Source of the DNA: an uncultured Anaerotignum sp.
GTDB taxonomy: Bacteria > Bacillota > Clostridia > Lachnospirales > Anaerotignaceae
Length of the DNA stretch: 14,711 nucleotides
Assembly (NCBI RefSeq): GCF_905212195.1
Contig: NZ_CAJMDQ010000067.1
Location: forward strand, 1 to 14,711
Direction of reading: 5' to 3'
Shown one piece after another: positions 1 to 6,289 of the stretch (position 1 is its first letter; each line of letters begins with the position of its first letter). Both the position numbers and the translations under genes were made by a program. The notes below the pieces were generated by a model, which saw only the letters and a list, made by a program, of their open reading frames with translations, was not told where the DNA came from and searched no databases.

Positions 1-19
1 AAAGAGGGAAGGGACAGAC

Positions 20-1363
20 ATGAAGAAACACTTACTCTGCGCGGTAATCATGGCGGCGCTGACCCTTTCTGCCTGTGGGCAGGAAGAAGCGGTCTTTACA
101 CTGACAGCCGCTCAGCAGGAGCAATATACACAACAGATGGAAGAAGTGGCAGAGGAATATTATTGGGATTTTGACGGGGACAGTCTGCGTTTTTCCGCAG
201 GTGTGATTCCTGAAAATACAGAGGAAAATGCGGATTTCTTTGCAGCTTGTGCGGAAACCGACCATAATATGACCAGTTATGCCGGCACAGAAGTGGTGGT
301 GGGCACCGCCAATCTGATGCATTACAACGGGGATGCGGCAGGTCAGTTGATGTGTTATTTTTCCGGCAGCAGCCTCATCGGCGTATGTTATCAGGGGGGA
401 TATGATAACAGTTGGTACAGCCTCAATGCCCGGAATCCTTACGAAGCCAACGGCAATTTCCAGTCTTATGAAAACTGGGAAGGCATGGGCACCAGTTTTT
501 CCATGACACCGGCTTCTTTTCCCAAGGAAGGCTTCCTTTCCGCAGGGAAAGACAAGGACGGCAATGTGCTGACAGCATCTTTGCAGGATGGTGCCGTACA
601 GGTTTATCGTTATCAGAAAGGTGCCCTGCGTCTGTGGCGGACACTGACATTCGGCAGTGGTCTGGAAGCCACATCTGCAACGTTCTTTGACGGCGCAGAA
701 GGCAGCGAACTGGCAGTGGTGCTTTCCAGCATCACCGAAGAAGGCAGCGGCGAGAGTGAACATGTTTTCACCCGTTCGGAAAAAATATTGTTCTACGACG
801 CCAATATGCAGAAAACATCTGAGGAAATCCCGCTGGAATCCAGCGATGCCGGGGCTTTGGCAGCAGAAGGCAGCAAGCTCATACTTTCCGACGATAAGAC
901 CATACAGTATTATGAACGGGGAGAAGGCGGCTGGAGCAACACAGGCTTTACCCGTTTGAAACATAACGTAGATTACATCCATATCACCGACCTGGACGGC
1001 AACGGTGTGAAAGAATATCTCATGAGTGACGGCATGGATTTATATCTCTATCAGAAAAACGACAATAACTTCCGCAAGATTTGGTCTACCCATCTGGGCG
1101 TGGAAAGCCTTTATGGCCCCATTACCAGCGGCGACCTGAACGGCGACGGTGTGAAAGAAGTCTATGTCTGCGATATGACAGGCACCACCATCCGTTATCT
1201 GCTGACAGAAAAAGGCCTGCGTTCCTCCAATGAGGACATTGTGTACGGACAGTGCATCTATCCCTACGATTTGAACAGCGATGGGCTGGATGATTACTGG
1301 CTGGTGACAGACATTGAGGAGCGGAACGGCTCTCTTTGCATGGCAGAACAGGCTGCGGAATAA
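20..1363 (+). CDS. Lipoprotein with C-terminal VCBS/FG-GAP-like repeats
   Basis: Predicted extracytoplasmic lipoprotein of 447 residues; its function is not recognised. The N-terminus is a lipoprotein signal peptide: MKKH, a hydrophobic stretch, then a lipobox LSAC with the lipidated cysteine at residue 19. The C-terminal third carries three calcium-loop-like motifs of the VCBS/FG-GAP type: DLDGNG near residue 324, DLNGDG near 372 and DLNSDG near 417. Such repeats usually build a beta-propeller on the cell surface. The middle, residues 80-300, is rich in Gly, Ser and Tyr and has no motif I know. A purine-rich ribosome site (GAGGGAAGGGA) lies just upstream of the ATG. tadA follows after 17 nt, so the two are probably cotranscribed from a promoter left of the window. 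Lipoprotein call firm, repeat call good, role unknown. Confidence 0.8.
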   Translation: MKKHLLCAVIMAALTLSACGQEEAVFTLTAAQQEQYTQQMEEVAEEYYWDFDGDSLRFSAGVIPENTEENADFFAACAETDHNMTSYAGTEVVVGTANLMHYNGDAAGQLMCYFSGSSLIGVCYQGGYDNSWYSLNARNPYEANGNFQSYENWEGMGTSFSMTPASFPKEGFLSAGKDKDGNVLTASLQDGAVQVYRYQKGALRLWRTLTFGSGLEATSATFFDGAEGSELAVVLSSITEEGSGESEHVFTRSEKILFYDANMQKTSEEIPLESSDAGALAAEGSKLILSDDKTIQYYERGEGGWSNTGFTRLKHNVDYIHITDLDGNGVKEYLMSDGMDLYLYQKNDNNFRKIWSTHLGVESLYGPITSGDLNGDGVKEVYVCDMTGTTIRYLLTEKGLRSSNEDIVYGQCIYPYDLNSDGLDDYWLVTDIEERNGSLCMAEQAAE

Positions 1364-1380
1364 CATAAAGAGGAAATACT

Positions 1381-1884
1381 ATGACAGAACAGGATTTGTA
1401 TTATATGAAAGAAGCCCTGCTGGAAGGGGAAAAAGCTCTGGCAGAAGGGGAAGTGCCCATTGGCGCCGTTATGGTGCGGAATGGGGAAATCATTGCCCGT
1501 GGTCATAACATGCGCAATACGGCAAAAAATCCCCTGCGCCACGCGGAAATCGACGTCATCAACGAGGCGGCAGGCATTGTAGGGGATTGGCGGCTGGAGG
1601 ACTGCACATTGTATGTGACCGTAGAGCCTTGTCCCATGTGCGCCGGTGCCATCGTCCAGGCAAGGATTCCCCGCGTGGTATTTGGCACCAGAAACAGCAA
1701 GGCAGGCTGCGCTGGGTCTATTTTGGATTTGCTCAATGAGCCGCGCTTCAACCATCAGGTGGAAGTGGAAGAAGGTCTTTTGCAGCCGGAATGCAGCGAG
1801 ATCATGAAGCGGTTTTTCCGCAGATTCCGCAAAAACAAAGCCGCGGAAGAAACGGCGGAAAAACAGCCGGAAACGGAAGCATAA
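1381..1884 (+). CDS. tadA: tRNA-specific adenosine deaminase TadA
   Basis: Deaminates adenosine to inosine at wobble position 34 of tRNA-Arg(ACG) in the cytoplasm, letting one tRNA read several Arg codons. The 167-residue protein has the zinc-dependent deaminase signature: HAE at residues 54-56 (zinc ligand H54, catalytic proton shuttle E56) and PCPMC at 83-87 (zinc ligands C84 and C87), followed by AGAIVQARI. The segment GAVMVRNGEIIARGHN before it is typical of TadA. The last 20 or so residues are a charged Lys/Glu tail without motif. AGAGGAAA precedes the ATG. SRP RNA and dnaX lie next to it, as in B. subtilis (yaaJ-scr-dnaX), which supports TadA over a guanine or cytosine deaminase. Confidence 0.95.
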   Translation: MTEQDLYYMKEALLEGEKALAEGEVPIGAVMVRNGEIIARGHNMRNTAKNPLRHAEIDVINEAAGIVGDWRLEDCTLYVTVEPCPMCAGAIVQARIPRVVFGTRNSKAGCAGSILDLLNEPRFNHQVEVEEGLLQPECSEIMKRFFRRFRKNKAAEETAEKQPETEA

Positions 1885-1937
1885 AAGAGAAAAATCGAGG
1901 GTTTTTGCCGGAAATACGCCTTTTGCGGAAATTTCCA

Positions 1938-1966
1938 TTGACAGAAAGCCCGTTGTTATGTATACT
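1938..1966 (+). promoter_or_regulatory. Promoter of SRP RNA
   Basis: Perfect -35 TTGACA at 1938-1943, 17-nt spacer, -10 TATACT at 1961-1966. A second overlapping hexamer, TATAAT at 1966-1971, lies 5 nt downstream but is too far from the -35. Transcription should start near 1973, about 24 nt before the mature SRP RNA, implying a short 5' leader that is trimmed. Consistent with strong constitutive expression of a stable RNA. Confidence 0.85.
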
Positions 1967-1996
1967 ATAATGGCATTTTTGAAAACGGTAAAATTT

Positions 1997-2262
1997 CCGT
2001 GCTAGCCGGGGGATTAGCGGTACCCTGCACCCACAATCCGCTACAGTGGGGGTGACGTCTGCTTTCGGCGCCGTCCAAAAATGGTCTGCCCTTTGGAAGG
2101 GGCGTTGAAGTTCAAGTCTTGCACAACAGGAGCCTGTGAACCGTGTCAGGGTCGGAAGGCAGCAGCACTAAGCAGTCAACTTCTCGTGTGTCGCAAGGTC
2201 GCTTGGATGGAGCTTCAGAAGGAGGTAACGCATGGTTGGCAGTGACAACAGCAGATGCACGG
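1997..2262 (+). ncRNA. ffs: Signal recognition particle RNA, large Firmicutes type
   Basis: RNA scaffold of the signal recognition particle, which binds Ffh and targets nascent membrane and secreted proteins to the translocon. The ends pair (CCGTGC at 1997-2002 with GCACGG at 2257-2262), giving about 266 nt. That is the long form with an Alu domain found in Bacillus and Clostridia, not the short E. coli 4.5S form. The 5' part has the Alu-domain block GCTAGCCGGGGG. Domain IV is seen around 2145-2170: GTCAGG, the GGAA tetraloop at 2154-2157, then AGCAGCACTAAG on the 3' side. The closing helix of the tetraloop is GTC/GGC instead of the common TCC/GGA. Placement between tadA and dnaX is the conserved Firmicutes position. 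Exact ends may differ by a few nucleotides. Confidence 0.95.
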
Positions 2263-2278
2263 ATTCCTATAAAAATCA

Positions 2279-2303
2279 GACGGGAGAGAATCCCGTCTTT
2301 TTT
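2279..2303 (+). terminator. Intrinsic terminator of SRP RNA
   Basis: Perfect 7-bp stem GACGGGA (2279-2285) / TCCCGTC (2291-2297), 5-nt loop, then six T (2298-2303). It lies 16 nt after the SRP RNA end. Confidence 0.9.
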
Positions 2304-2305
2304 CA

Positions 2306-2340
2306 TTGTCAAAGGCTCATTTCATTCAAGCCTTTGACAA
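2306..2340. repeat. 12-bp perfect inverted repeat
   Basis: TTGTCAAAGGCT (2306-2317) and its exact reverse complement (2329-2340) are separated by 11 nt. It begins directly after the SRP terminator T-run and has no T-run of its own, so it is not obviously a terminator. First of four stem-loops that fill the space before the dnaX promoter. Function unknown. Confidence 0.75.
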
Positions 2341-2354
2341 GCAGACAGAGGTAT

Positions 2355-2400
2355 AAAGCAGGAGTTCCATGGGCTGAGAGCCTTGAAACTCCTGCTTTTT
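2355..2400 (+). terminator. Terminator-like long hairpin before dnaX
   Basis: A 12-bp stem, AAAGCAGGAGTT (2355-2366) with AACTCCTGCTTT (2387-2398), ends in a run of five T (2396-2400). Inside the loop a second small stem pairs GGCT (2372-2375) with AGCC (2379-2382). The shape fits an intrinsic terminator, but transcription has already met a good terminator at 2279-2303, so this may belong to a separate small RNA or a repeat element. A CTGAGA in the loop resembles the TPP aptamer box, but nothing else of that aptamer is present. Confidence 0.45.
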
Positions 2401-2404
2401 CCTC

Positions 2405-2468
2405 GTCGGAAGTAAATTCCGACTGCGGATTCCAGTTGGGGAACCCTTTGTTCCCCAAGCCCTTCCGC
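2405..2468. repeat. Two adjacent stem-loops, possible structured RNA or intergenic repeat
   Basis: Stem-loop one: GTCGGAA (2405-2411), 5-nt loop, TTCCGAC (2417-2423). Stem-loop two: an outer stem GCGGA (2425-2429) / TCCGC (2464-2468) encloses an 8-bp inner stem TTGGGGAA (2436-2443) / TTCCCCAA (2451-2458) with a 7-nt loop. All arms are perfectly complementary. No protein-coding sign; a reading frame in phase with dnaX runs through it, but nothing suggests it is translated. Confidence 0.6.
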
Positions 2469-2534
2469 GTTCTTGAAGGAATAGAAAAGTTTCTTGATTA
2501 TCATCATAAGGAGGAAAATGGGCGGTACCCTGCC

Positions 2535-2563
2535 TTTTCATTTCCCCTGCCCTATGCTATACT
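2535..2563 (+). promoter_or_regulatory. Probable dnaX promoter (extended -10)
   Basis: TGC-TATACT at 2555-2563 is an extended -10. A 4-of-6 match to the -35 consensus, TTTTCA (2535-2540), stands 17 nt upstream. Start expected near 2570, giving a 5' leader of about 55 nt. Weak -35, supported by the TG extension. Confidence 0.55.
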
Positions 2564-2568
2564 GTATC

Positions 2569-2605
2569 TGTCCCTTTGGGACATTTCCGCCTGTTTTTTC
2601 AGGCG
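2569..2605 (+). other. Two hairpins in the dnaX 5' leader
   Basis: TGTCCC (2569-2574) pairs with GGGACA (2578-2583) over a 3-nt loop, and CGCCTG (2588-2593) pairs with CAGGCG (2600-2605) over a six-T loop. Both would lie at the very 5' end of the dnaX mRNA, directly upstream of the ribosome site at 2611-2618. They could stabilise the transcript or tune translation; no ligand or protein is suggested by the sequence. Confidence 0.5.
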
Positions 2606-2624
2606 TTATGAAGGAGGAATCGCC

Positions 2625-4229
2625 ATGTCTTACACGGCGTTATACAGAAAATTCCGCCCCAACGTCTTTGCCGGCGTGGTGGGGCAGGATCATATTGTGA
2701 AAACACTGAAAAATCAGATGAAAACAGGGCGCGTGTCCCATGCCTATCTGTTCTGCGGCACCAGAGGTACCGGCAAAACATCCACAGCGAAAATTTTTGC
2801 CCGTGCCATCAACTGTCTGCATCCCACAGAAGATGGGGAACCCTGCAACGAATGTAAAGTCTGTCAGGATATTCTGGCTGGGCGCAGCGTCAACGTCATG
2901 GAAATCGACGCCGCTTCCAACAACAGCGTCGACAATATCCGTGAAATCCGGGAAGAAGTGAAATATCCCCCCACAGAGGGTACCTTCAAGGTCTATATCA
3001 TCGACGAAGTGCATATGTTGTCCAACAGTGCTTTTAATGCATTGCTGAAAACATTGGAGGAACCCCCTGCACACGTTATCTTCATTCTGGCCACCACCGA
3101 CCCTCAGAAAGTGCCTGCAACCATCCTTTCCCGTTGTCAGCGGTTCGACTTCCGTCGCATCACTGCCGACGATATTGCTCATACACTGATGAAATATCTG
3201 AGCGAAGAAGGCCTTGCGGCAACAGAAGATGCTCTGCGTTATGTGGCACAGCTGGCGGACGGCTCTCTCCGTGACTCTTTGAGTATTCTGGATCAGTGTC
3301 TTGCTTTTTACAGCGGCGAAGAAGTGACACTGGAAAAGGTACAGGATGTGGTGGGTGCCGTTGACAAAACGGTGTTCTTTGACATGACAGAGGCTTTGAA
3401 GCAGAAAGACGCCGCCAAAGCCATGGAACTGGTGGAGGAAATGCTGCTGGCGGGCCGTGACGTGAAGCAGTTTGTGACGGAACTTTTGGTGCATCTGCGG
3501 AATCTGCTGGTCACATCCACGGTGCCGGACAATGCCCGTATTCTGGACTTGTCCGCGGAAAACGCAGCCCGTTTGCAGCAGCAGGCAAAGGGACTTTCCC
3601 CTGCGGAACTGACTTACTGGATTGGGCGTTTTTCCGGCTTGCAGAATGACATGAAATATGCTTCCAATGAACGCATCTTGCTGGAAGTGGAAATCCTGCG
3701 CCTTTGTTCCACATGGGCAGATACAGATTTGACTGCATTGGCGGCAAGACTGGCAGGACTGGAGCGGAAAGTGGCGGAAGGCGTCACTGTGACTGTCACA
3801 GAACAGGTTTCTGACGGTGCTGTGAAGAAAGAAAAGCCCAAGGCAAAGCGGAAACCGCCTGCACTGCCGGAGGATAAGGAAAATTTGCAGAAAGAATGGC
3901 CTTTGCTCCGCAATGAAATCGGCGACCCCATTTTGAAAAGCAAGCTTTCCCGTGTGGAAATCGGCTTCAAAGAGGACGATAATGTGTATCTGGTCTGCGA
4001 ATACGGCGCCTTGGCGGATATGGTGCAGAAATATCTGCCCCAGATCACCGAGGAGTTGGAAAAAGCAACAGGCAAAACATTCCAGCTGCAAACATTGGAA
4101 AAAGCCGCTTACGACCAGTGGCGGGAAGCTAACTATGGCAGTGAGGAGGAAGAAGCTTCTGATGAAAACGACCCCGAATGGGCAAGCATCATGAGCGGAT
4201 ATTTCCCCGAAGCGGATATGGAACCCTAA
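2625..4229 (+). CDS. dnaX: DNA polymerase III subunits gamma and tau (clamp loader)
   Basis: AAA+ ATPase of the replication clamp loader, which opens the beta clamp and bridges the polymerase and helicase. 534 residues from the ATG at 2625, which follows AAGGAGGA by 6 nt and begins with the family's MSYTALYRKFRP. The frame is open for about 390 nt further upstream, but that part contains the SRP RNA end and stem-loops, so a longer protein is rejected. Visible motifs: Walker A GTRGTGKT at 45-52, zinc-module cysteines C64, C74, C77 and C80, Walker B IIDE with D127-E128, and a SRCQRF sensor/arginine-finger block near 168-173. Residues from about 380 are the variable domain III-V region, with a basic Lys/Pro-rich linker and a short acidic tail. 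I see no AAAAAAG-type slippery site for a shorter gamma form. First gene of the conserved dnaX-ybaB-recR unit. Confidence 0.97.
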   Translation: MSYTALYRKFRPNVFAGVVGQDHIVKTLKNQMKTGRVSHAYLFCGTRGTGKTSTAKIFARAINCLHPTEDGEPCNECKVCQDILAGRSVNVMEIDAASNNSVDNIREIREEVKYPPTEGTFKVYIIDEVHMLSNSAFNALLKTLEEPPAHVIFILATTDPQKVPATILSRCQRFDFRRITADDIAHTLMKYLSEEGLAATEDALRYVAQLADGSLRDSLSILDQCLAFYSGEEVTLEKVQDVVGAVDKTVFFDMTEALKQKDAAKAMELVEEMLLAGRDVKQFVTELLVHLRNLLVTSTVPDNARILDLSAENAARLQQQAKGLSPAELTYWIGRFSGLQNDMKYASNERILLEVEILRLCSTWADTDLTALAARLAGLERKVAEGVTVTVTEQVSDGAVKKEKPKAKRKPPALPEDKENLQKEWPLLRNEIGDPILKSKLSRVEIGFKEDDNVYLVCEYGALADMVQKYLPQITEELEKATGKTFQLQTLEKAAYDQWREANYGSEEEEASDENDPEWASIMSGYFPEADMEP

Positions 4230-4235
4230 AAACAC

Positions 4236-4264
4236 TTGCAGTTCCGGCACTTTTTATATAAAAT
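4236..4264 (+). promoter_or_regulatory. Possible internal promoter before ybaB
   Basis: TTGCAG (4236-4241), 17-nt spacer, TAAAAT (4259-4264), inside the 80-nt gap between dnaX and ybaB. Could give extra transcription of ybaB-recR independent of dnaX. Both boxes are imperfect. Confidence 0.4.
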
Positions 4265-4309
4265 AGAAACGATATGGTAAAAATCAAAACTTTTAGGAGG
4301 TTATGAAAT

Positions 4310-4645
4310 ATGGCAAGAGGCGGATTCCCCGGCATGGGCGGCATGAACATGAACAATCTGGTGAAACAGGCACAGAAAATGCAGAAACAGATGGCTGCCA
4401 TGCAGGAAGAACTCAACGAAAAAACACTGGAAATGACCAGCGGCGGCGGTGCTGTGAAAGTTGTCATCTCCGGCAAAAAAGAAATCAAAGAACTGAAAAT
4501 CAACCCTGATGTAGTAGATCCCGATGATGTGGAAATGCTGGAAGACCTGATTCTGTCCGCAGTGAACGAAGCCATCCGTCAGGCAGACGAAATGTACAAC
4601 AATGCCATGGGCAAACTGACAGGCGGCATGGGCGGCATGTTCTAA
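4310..4645 (+). CDS. ybaB: YbaB/EbfC family nucleoid-associated protein
   Basis: Small DNA-binding protein of 111 residues (YaaK in B. subtilis). Family members form a tweezer-like dimer and bind DNA as nucleoid-associated proteins; their link to RecR-dependent repair is suggested mostly by gene order. Visible: a Gly/Met-rich start with GMGGMNMNN, a long helix of QAQKMQKQMAAMQEEL type (residues 21-36), the core TSGGGAVKVVISGKKEIKEL, then INPDVVDPDDVEMLEDLI, which is the family signature. The C-terminus is Gly/Met-rich again (GGMGGMF). Start chosen at 4310 because AGGAGG at 4295-4300 is 9 nt upstream; an ATG at 4303 is in another frame. It is followed by recR after 16 nt. Confidence 0.95.
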   Translation: MARGGFPGMGGMNMNNLVKQAQKMQKQMAAMQEELNEKTLEMTSGGGAVKVVISGKKEIKELKINPDVVDPDDVEMLEDLILSAVNEAIRQADEMYNNAMGKLTGGMGGMF

Positions 4646-4661
4646 GAAAAAGAGGGATACC

Positions 4662-5258
4662 ATGAATTATTACGGAAATCCCATTACCAGACTTATTGAG
4701 CAGCTGGCAGGTCTGCCGGGCATCGGCGGCAAGTCAGCCCAGCGTCTGGCTTTTCATATTATCCATATGCCTGAGGAAAAAGTGGCGGCTCTTGCGGGCG
4801 CCATTCTGGAAGCGAAACAGCAGGTGCATTACTGTTCTGTCTGCTGTAATCTCACAGACGAAGACCCTTGTCCCGTCTGCGCCAATCCGAACCGGGATCA
4901 CGGCACCATCATGGTGGTGGAAGACCCCAGAGATATGGCAGCTTATGAGCGCACCAGAGAATTCCACGGTGTTTATCATGTACTCCACGGCGCCATTTCT
5001 CCCATGACAGGCGTAGGTCCCAATGACATCCGCATTGCGGAACTGGTGAAGCGCATGGACGAGAATGTGAAGGAAGTCATCCTTGCCACCAACCCCAATG
5101 TGGAAGGGGAAGCAACGGCCATGTATATCAGCCGTCTGCTGAAACCCATGGGGGTCAAGGTGACACGTATTGCAAATGGCGTGCCTGTAGGCGGCGATTT
5201 GGAATATGTGGATGAAGTGACCCTTTCCCGGGCGCTGGAAGGCAGAAGGGAATTATAA
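4662..5258 (+). CDS. recR: Recombination mediator protein RecR
   Basis: Works with RecO to load RecA onto single-stranded DNA at gaps (RecFOR pathway). 198 residues, the usual size. Domains in order: helix-hairpin-helix with LPGIGGKSAQRLAFHI at 18-33, a four-cysteine zinc finger (C58, C61, C70, C73), a Toprim domain starting with the VVEDPRDM block near 84-91 and containing NPNVEGEATAMYI, and a C-terminal segment with ARGVPVGGDLEY-type sequence (here ANGVPVGGDLEY). The GAGGGA site lies 7 nt before the ATG. Last gene of the dnaX-ybaB-recR operon, closed by a strong hairpin terminator. Confidence 0.97.
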   Translation: MNYYGNPITRLIEQLAGLPGIGGKSAQRLAFHIIHMPEEKVAALAGAILEAKQQVHYCSVCCNLTDEDPCPVCANPNRDHGTIMVVEDPRDMAAYERTREFHGVYHVLHGAISPMTGVGPNDIRIAELVKRMDENVKEVILATNPNVEGEATAMYISRLLKPMGVKVTRIANGVPVGGDLEYVDEVTLSRALEGRREL

Positions 5259-5265
5259 GAAAACA

Positions 5266-5307
5266 AAAAAGCTGAAATCCTTTGTATCATAGGGATTTCA
5301 GCTTTTT
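5266..5307. terminator. Bidirectional terminator between recR and the HxlR gene
   Basis: AAAAAGCTGAAATCC (5266-5280) pairs with GGATTTCAGCTTTTT (5293-5307), a perfect 15-bp stem with a 12-nt loop. The T-run ends it on the plus strand and the A-run at 5265-5270 gives a U-run on the minus strand, so it can end both convergent transcripts. Confidence 0.9.
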
Positions 5308-5345
5308 ATTTTGACTGGAATTTGTTTTCTAAAGGGAAATTTGCT

Positions 5346-5702
5346 TTATAGAGAGTCGGGCTTTTTTTCGTCTGACTGCTGTTTCTGCCACTGGGTATAG
5401 GCGTTGCCAAAGGCTTCTAAACTATCCAGCACGGGATAAAAAGCTTCTCCAATCTGGCTGACGCTGTATTCCACTTTCGGTGGCACGCCGGGGTATTCTG
5501 TGCGGACAATCAAGCCGCTGGCTTCCAGCAATTTCAGCTGTTTGGACAATGTGGCATGGGTCATTTTAGGCATTTGCTTCTGTAATTGCCCGAACCGCAG
5601 GGTTCGTCCGTGGAGCAGGTGCAGAATGAGGATACTCCATTTCCCTGCCAGCAGTTTCTGGGCAGTGACAAAAGGGCAGGGGATTTGTTTTTCTGGTTCC
5701 AT
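5346..5702 (-). CDS. HxlR-family winged-helix transcriptional regulator
   Basis: DNA-binding regulator of 118 residues. Family hallmarks: CPFVTAQKLLAGKWSILILHLL at the start, with the nearly invariant GKW, then LRFGQLQKQMPKMTHATLSKQLKLLEASGLIVRTEY, the winged helix-turn-helix, and VEYSVSQIGEAFYPVLDSLEAFG. A single cysteine at residue 9 sits where the redox-sensing cysteine of YodB/HypR-type members is found. HxlR proteins commonly respond to electrophiles, aldehydes or oxidants, but the signal here is unknown. ATG at 5702 has AAGGAGG 7 nt upstream. Divergent from a small flavoprotein gene with a palindrome in between, so it most likely controls that gene and itself. Confidence 0.9.
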   Translation of the reverse strand: MEPEKQIPCPFVTAQKLLAGKWSILILHLLHGRTLRFGQLQKQMPKMTHATLSKQLKLLEASGLIVRTEYPGVPPKVEYSVSQIGEAFYPVLDSLEAFGNAYTQWQKQQSDEKKPDSL

Positions 5703-5727
5703 GGGGATGCCTCCTTGGTATCTTTTC

Positions 5728-5742
5728 CTATACTAGGTATAG
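5728..5742. promoter_or_regulatory. Candidate operator of the HxlR regulator
   Basis: CTATAC-TAG-GTATAG, a 15-bp dyad with a 3-nt centre, in the 123-nt gap between two divergent genes. It lies downstream of the predicted hxlR-type start and upstream of the predicted -35 of the flavoprotein promoter. Confidence 0.5.
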
Positions 5743-5755
5743 AAAAAAATCGTAC

Positions 5756-5784
5756 TTGTATTTTCTATCATAACAGAAGATAAT
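5756..5784 (+). promoter_or_regulatory. Possible promoter of the flavoprotein gene
   Basis: TTGTAT (5756-5761), 17-nt spacer, GATAAT (5779-5784). Good -10, poor -35, as would suit a regulated promoter. It overlaps the oppositely directed promoter at 5767-5795. Confidence 0.4.
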
Positions 5785-5795
5785 GAAATGGTAAA
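5767..5795 (-). promoter_or_regulatory. Possible promoter of the HxlR gene
   Basis: Read on the minus strand: TTTACC (plus 5790-5795), 17-nt spacer, TATGAT (plus 5767-5772). The start would fall near 5760, placing the palindrome at 5728-5742 some 18-32 nt downstream, a position suited to autorepression. Confidence 0.4.
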
Positions 5796-5825
5796 CGTAA
5801 AAAACAGAAGAAAGGCGGTAGAAGT

Positions 5826-6221
5826 ATGAAAAATCCTGTAGAATATCTGAGAGAATGTAAAGTTTTTTATCTGGCAACATGTGAGCGCAACCAGCCCCGT
5901 GTACGTCCTTTCGGCGCTGTGGCTCTGTACCAGAATCACGTATATCTGATGACTGCAAATACCAAAAAAGTATATCGCCAGCTGAAAGAAAACCCTCTGG
6001 CAGAAGTATGTGCCATGCATCCCGACGGCACATGGATTCGTATCAACGGCAATGTAATTTGGGATAACAGCCGTGAAGCAAAAGTTGCTATGCTGGAACA
6101 GAATCCCGACCTGCGCAGCATGTACAGTGAAGACGACGGCAAAATGGAAGTCTTTTATCTGGGCGGCGGCAGTGTAACAATCGATTCTTTCACAGCTCCT
6201 CAGGAATCCATGGCACTGTAA
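5826..6221 (+). CDS. Pyridoxamine 5'-phosphate oxidase-like flavin-binding protein
   Basis: 131-residue protein of the split-barrel FMN-binding fold (PNPOx-like). Seen: VEYLRECKVFYLATCERNQPRVRPFGAVALYQNHVYLMTANTKKVYRQLKENPLAEVCAMHPDGTWIRINGNVIWD, matching the family pattern in which RVRPF and the T(A)NTKK segment line the flavin phosphate site. The C-terminus is a short strand region (MEVFYLGGGSVTIDSF). The substrate is unknown; small members of this family reduce or bind flavins, F420 or haem, and the sequence does not separate them. AAAGGCGG precedes the ATG. Divergent to the HxlR gene, suggesting that gene regulates it, perhaps as part of a redox or electrophile response. Confidence 0.85.
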   Translation: MKNPVEYLRECKVFYLATCERNQPRVRPFGAVALYQNHVYLMTANTKKVYRQLKENPLAEVCAMHPDGTWIRINGNVIWDNSREAKVAMLEQNPDLRSMYSEDDGKMEVFYLGGGSVTIDSFTAPQESMAL

Positions 6222-6236
6222 GAAATGTTTGAAATA

Positions 6237-6279
6237 AAAAAGCCGAAATCTTTATCAAGAAAGGATTTCGGCTTTTTTT
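6237..6279. terminator. Bidirectional terminator between flavoprotein and exporter genes
   Basis: Core stem GCCGAAATC (6242-6250) / GATTTCGGC (6264-6272), lengthened by flanking A and T runs, with seven T at 6273-6279. Works for the plus-strand flavoprotein gene and, by the A-run, for the minus-strand exporter genes. Confidence 0.9.
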
Positions 6280-6289
6280 CTTTCGTTTT

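Noticed and set aside
32..982. Minus-strand frame of 316 codons opposite the lipoprotein
   Set aside because: Antisense shadow of a gene with a clear signal peptide and VCBS motifs; no motif of its own.
2371..2382. CTGAGA resembling a second TPP riboswitch
   Set aside because: None of the other conserved TPP blocks is present and the motif lies in a hairpin loop.
2232..2624. N-terminal extension of dnaX
   Set aside because: The in-frame region contains the SRP RNA end, a terminator and several hairpins. Homologous proteins begin at MSYTALYRKFRP, which has its own AAGGAGGA site.
2640..4250. Long minus-strand reading frame of 536 codons opposite dnaX
   Set aside because: It is antisense to a clear dnaX gene, has no recognisable domains, and is rich in Cys, His and Phe as is typical of antisense frames.
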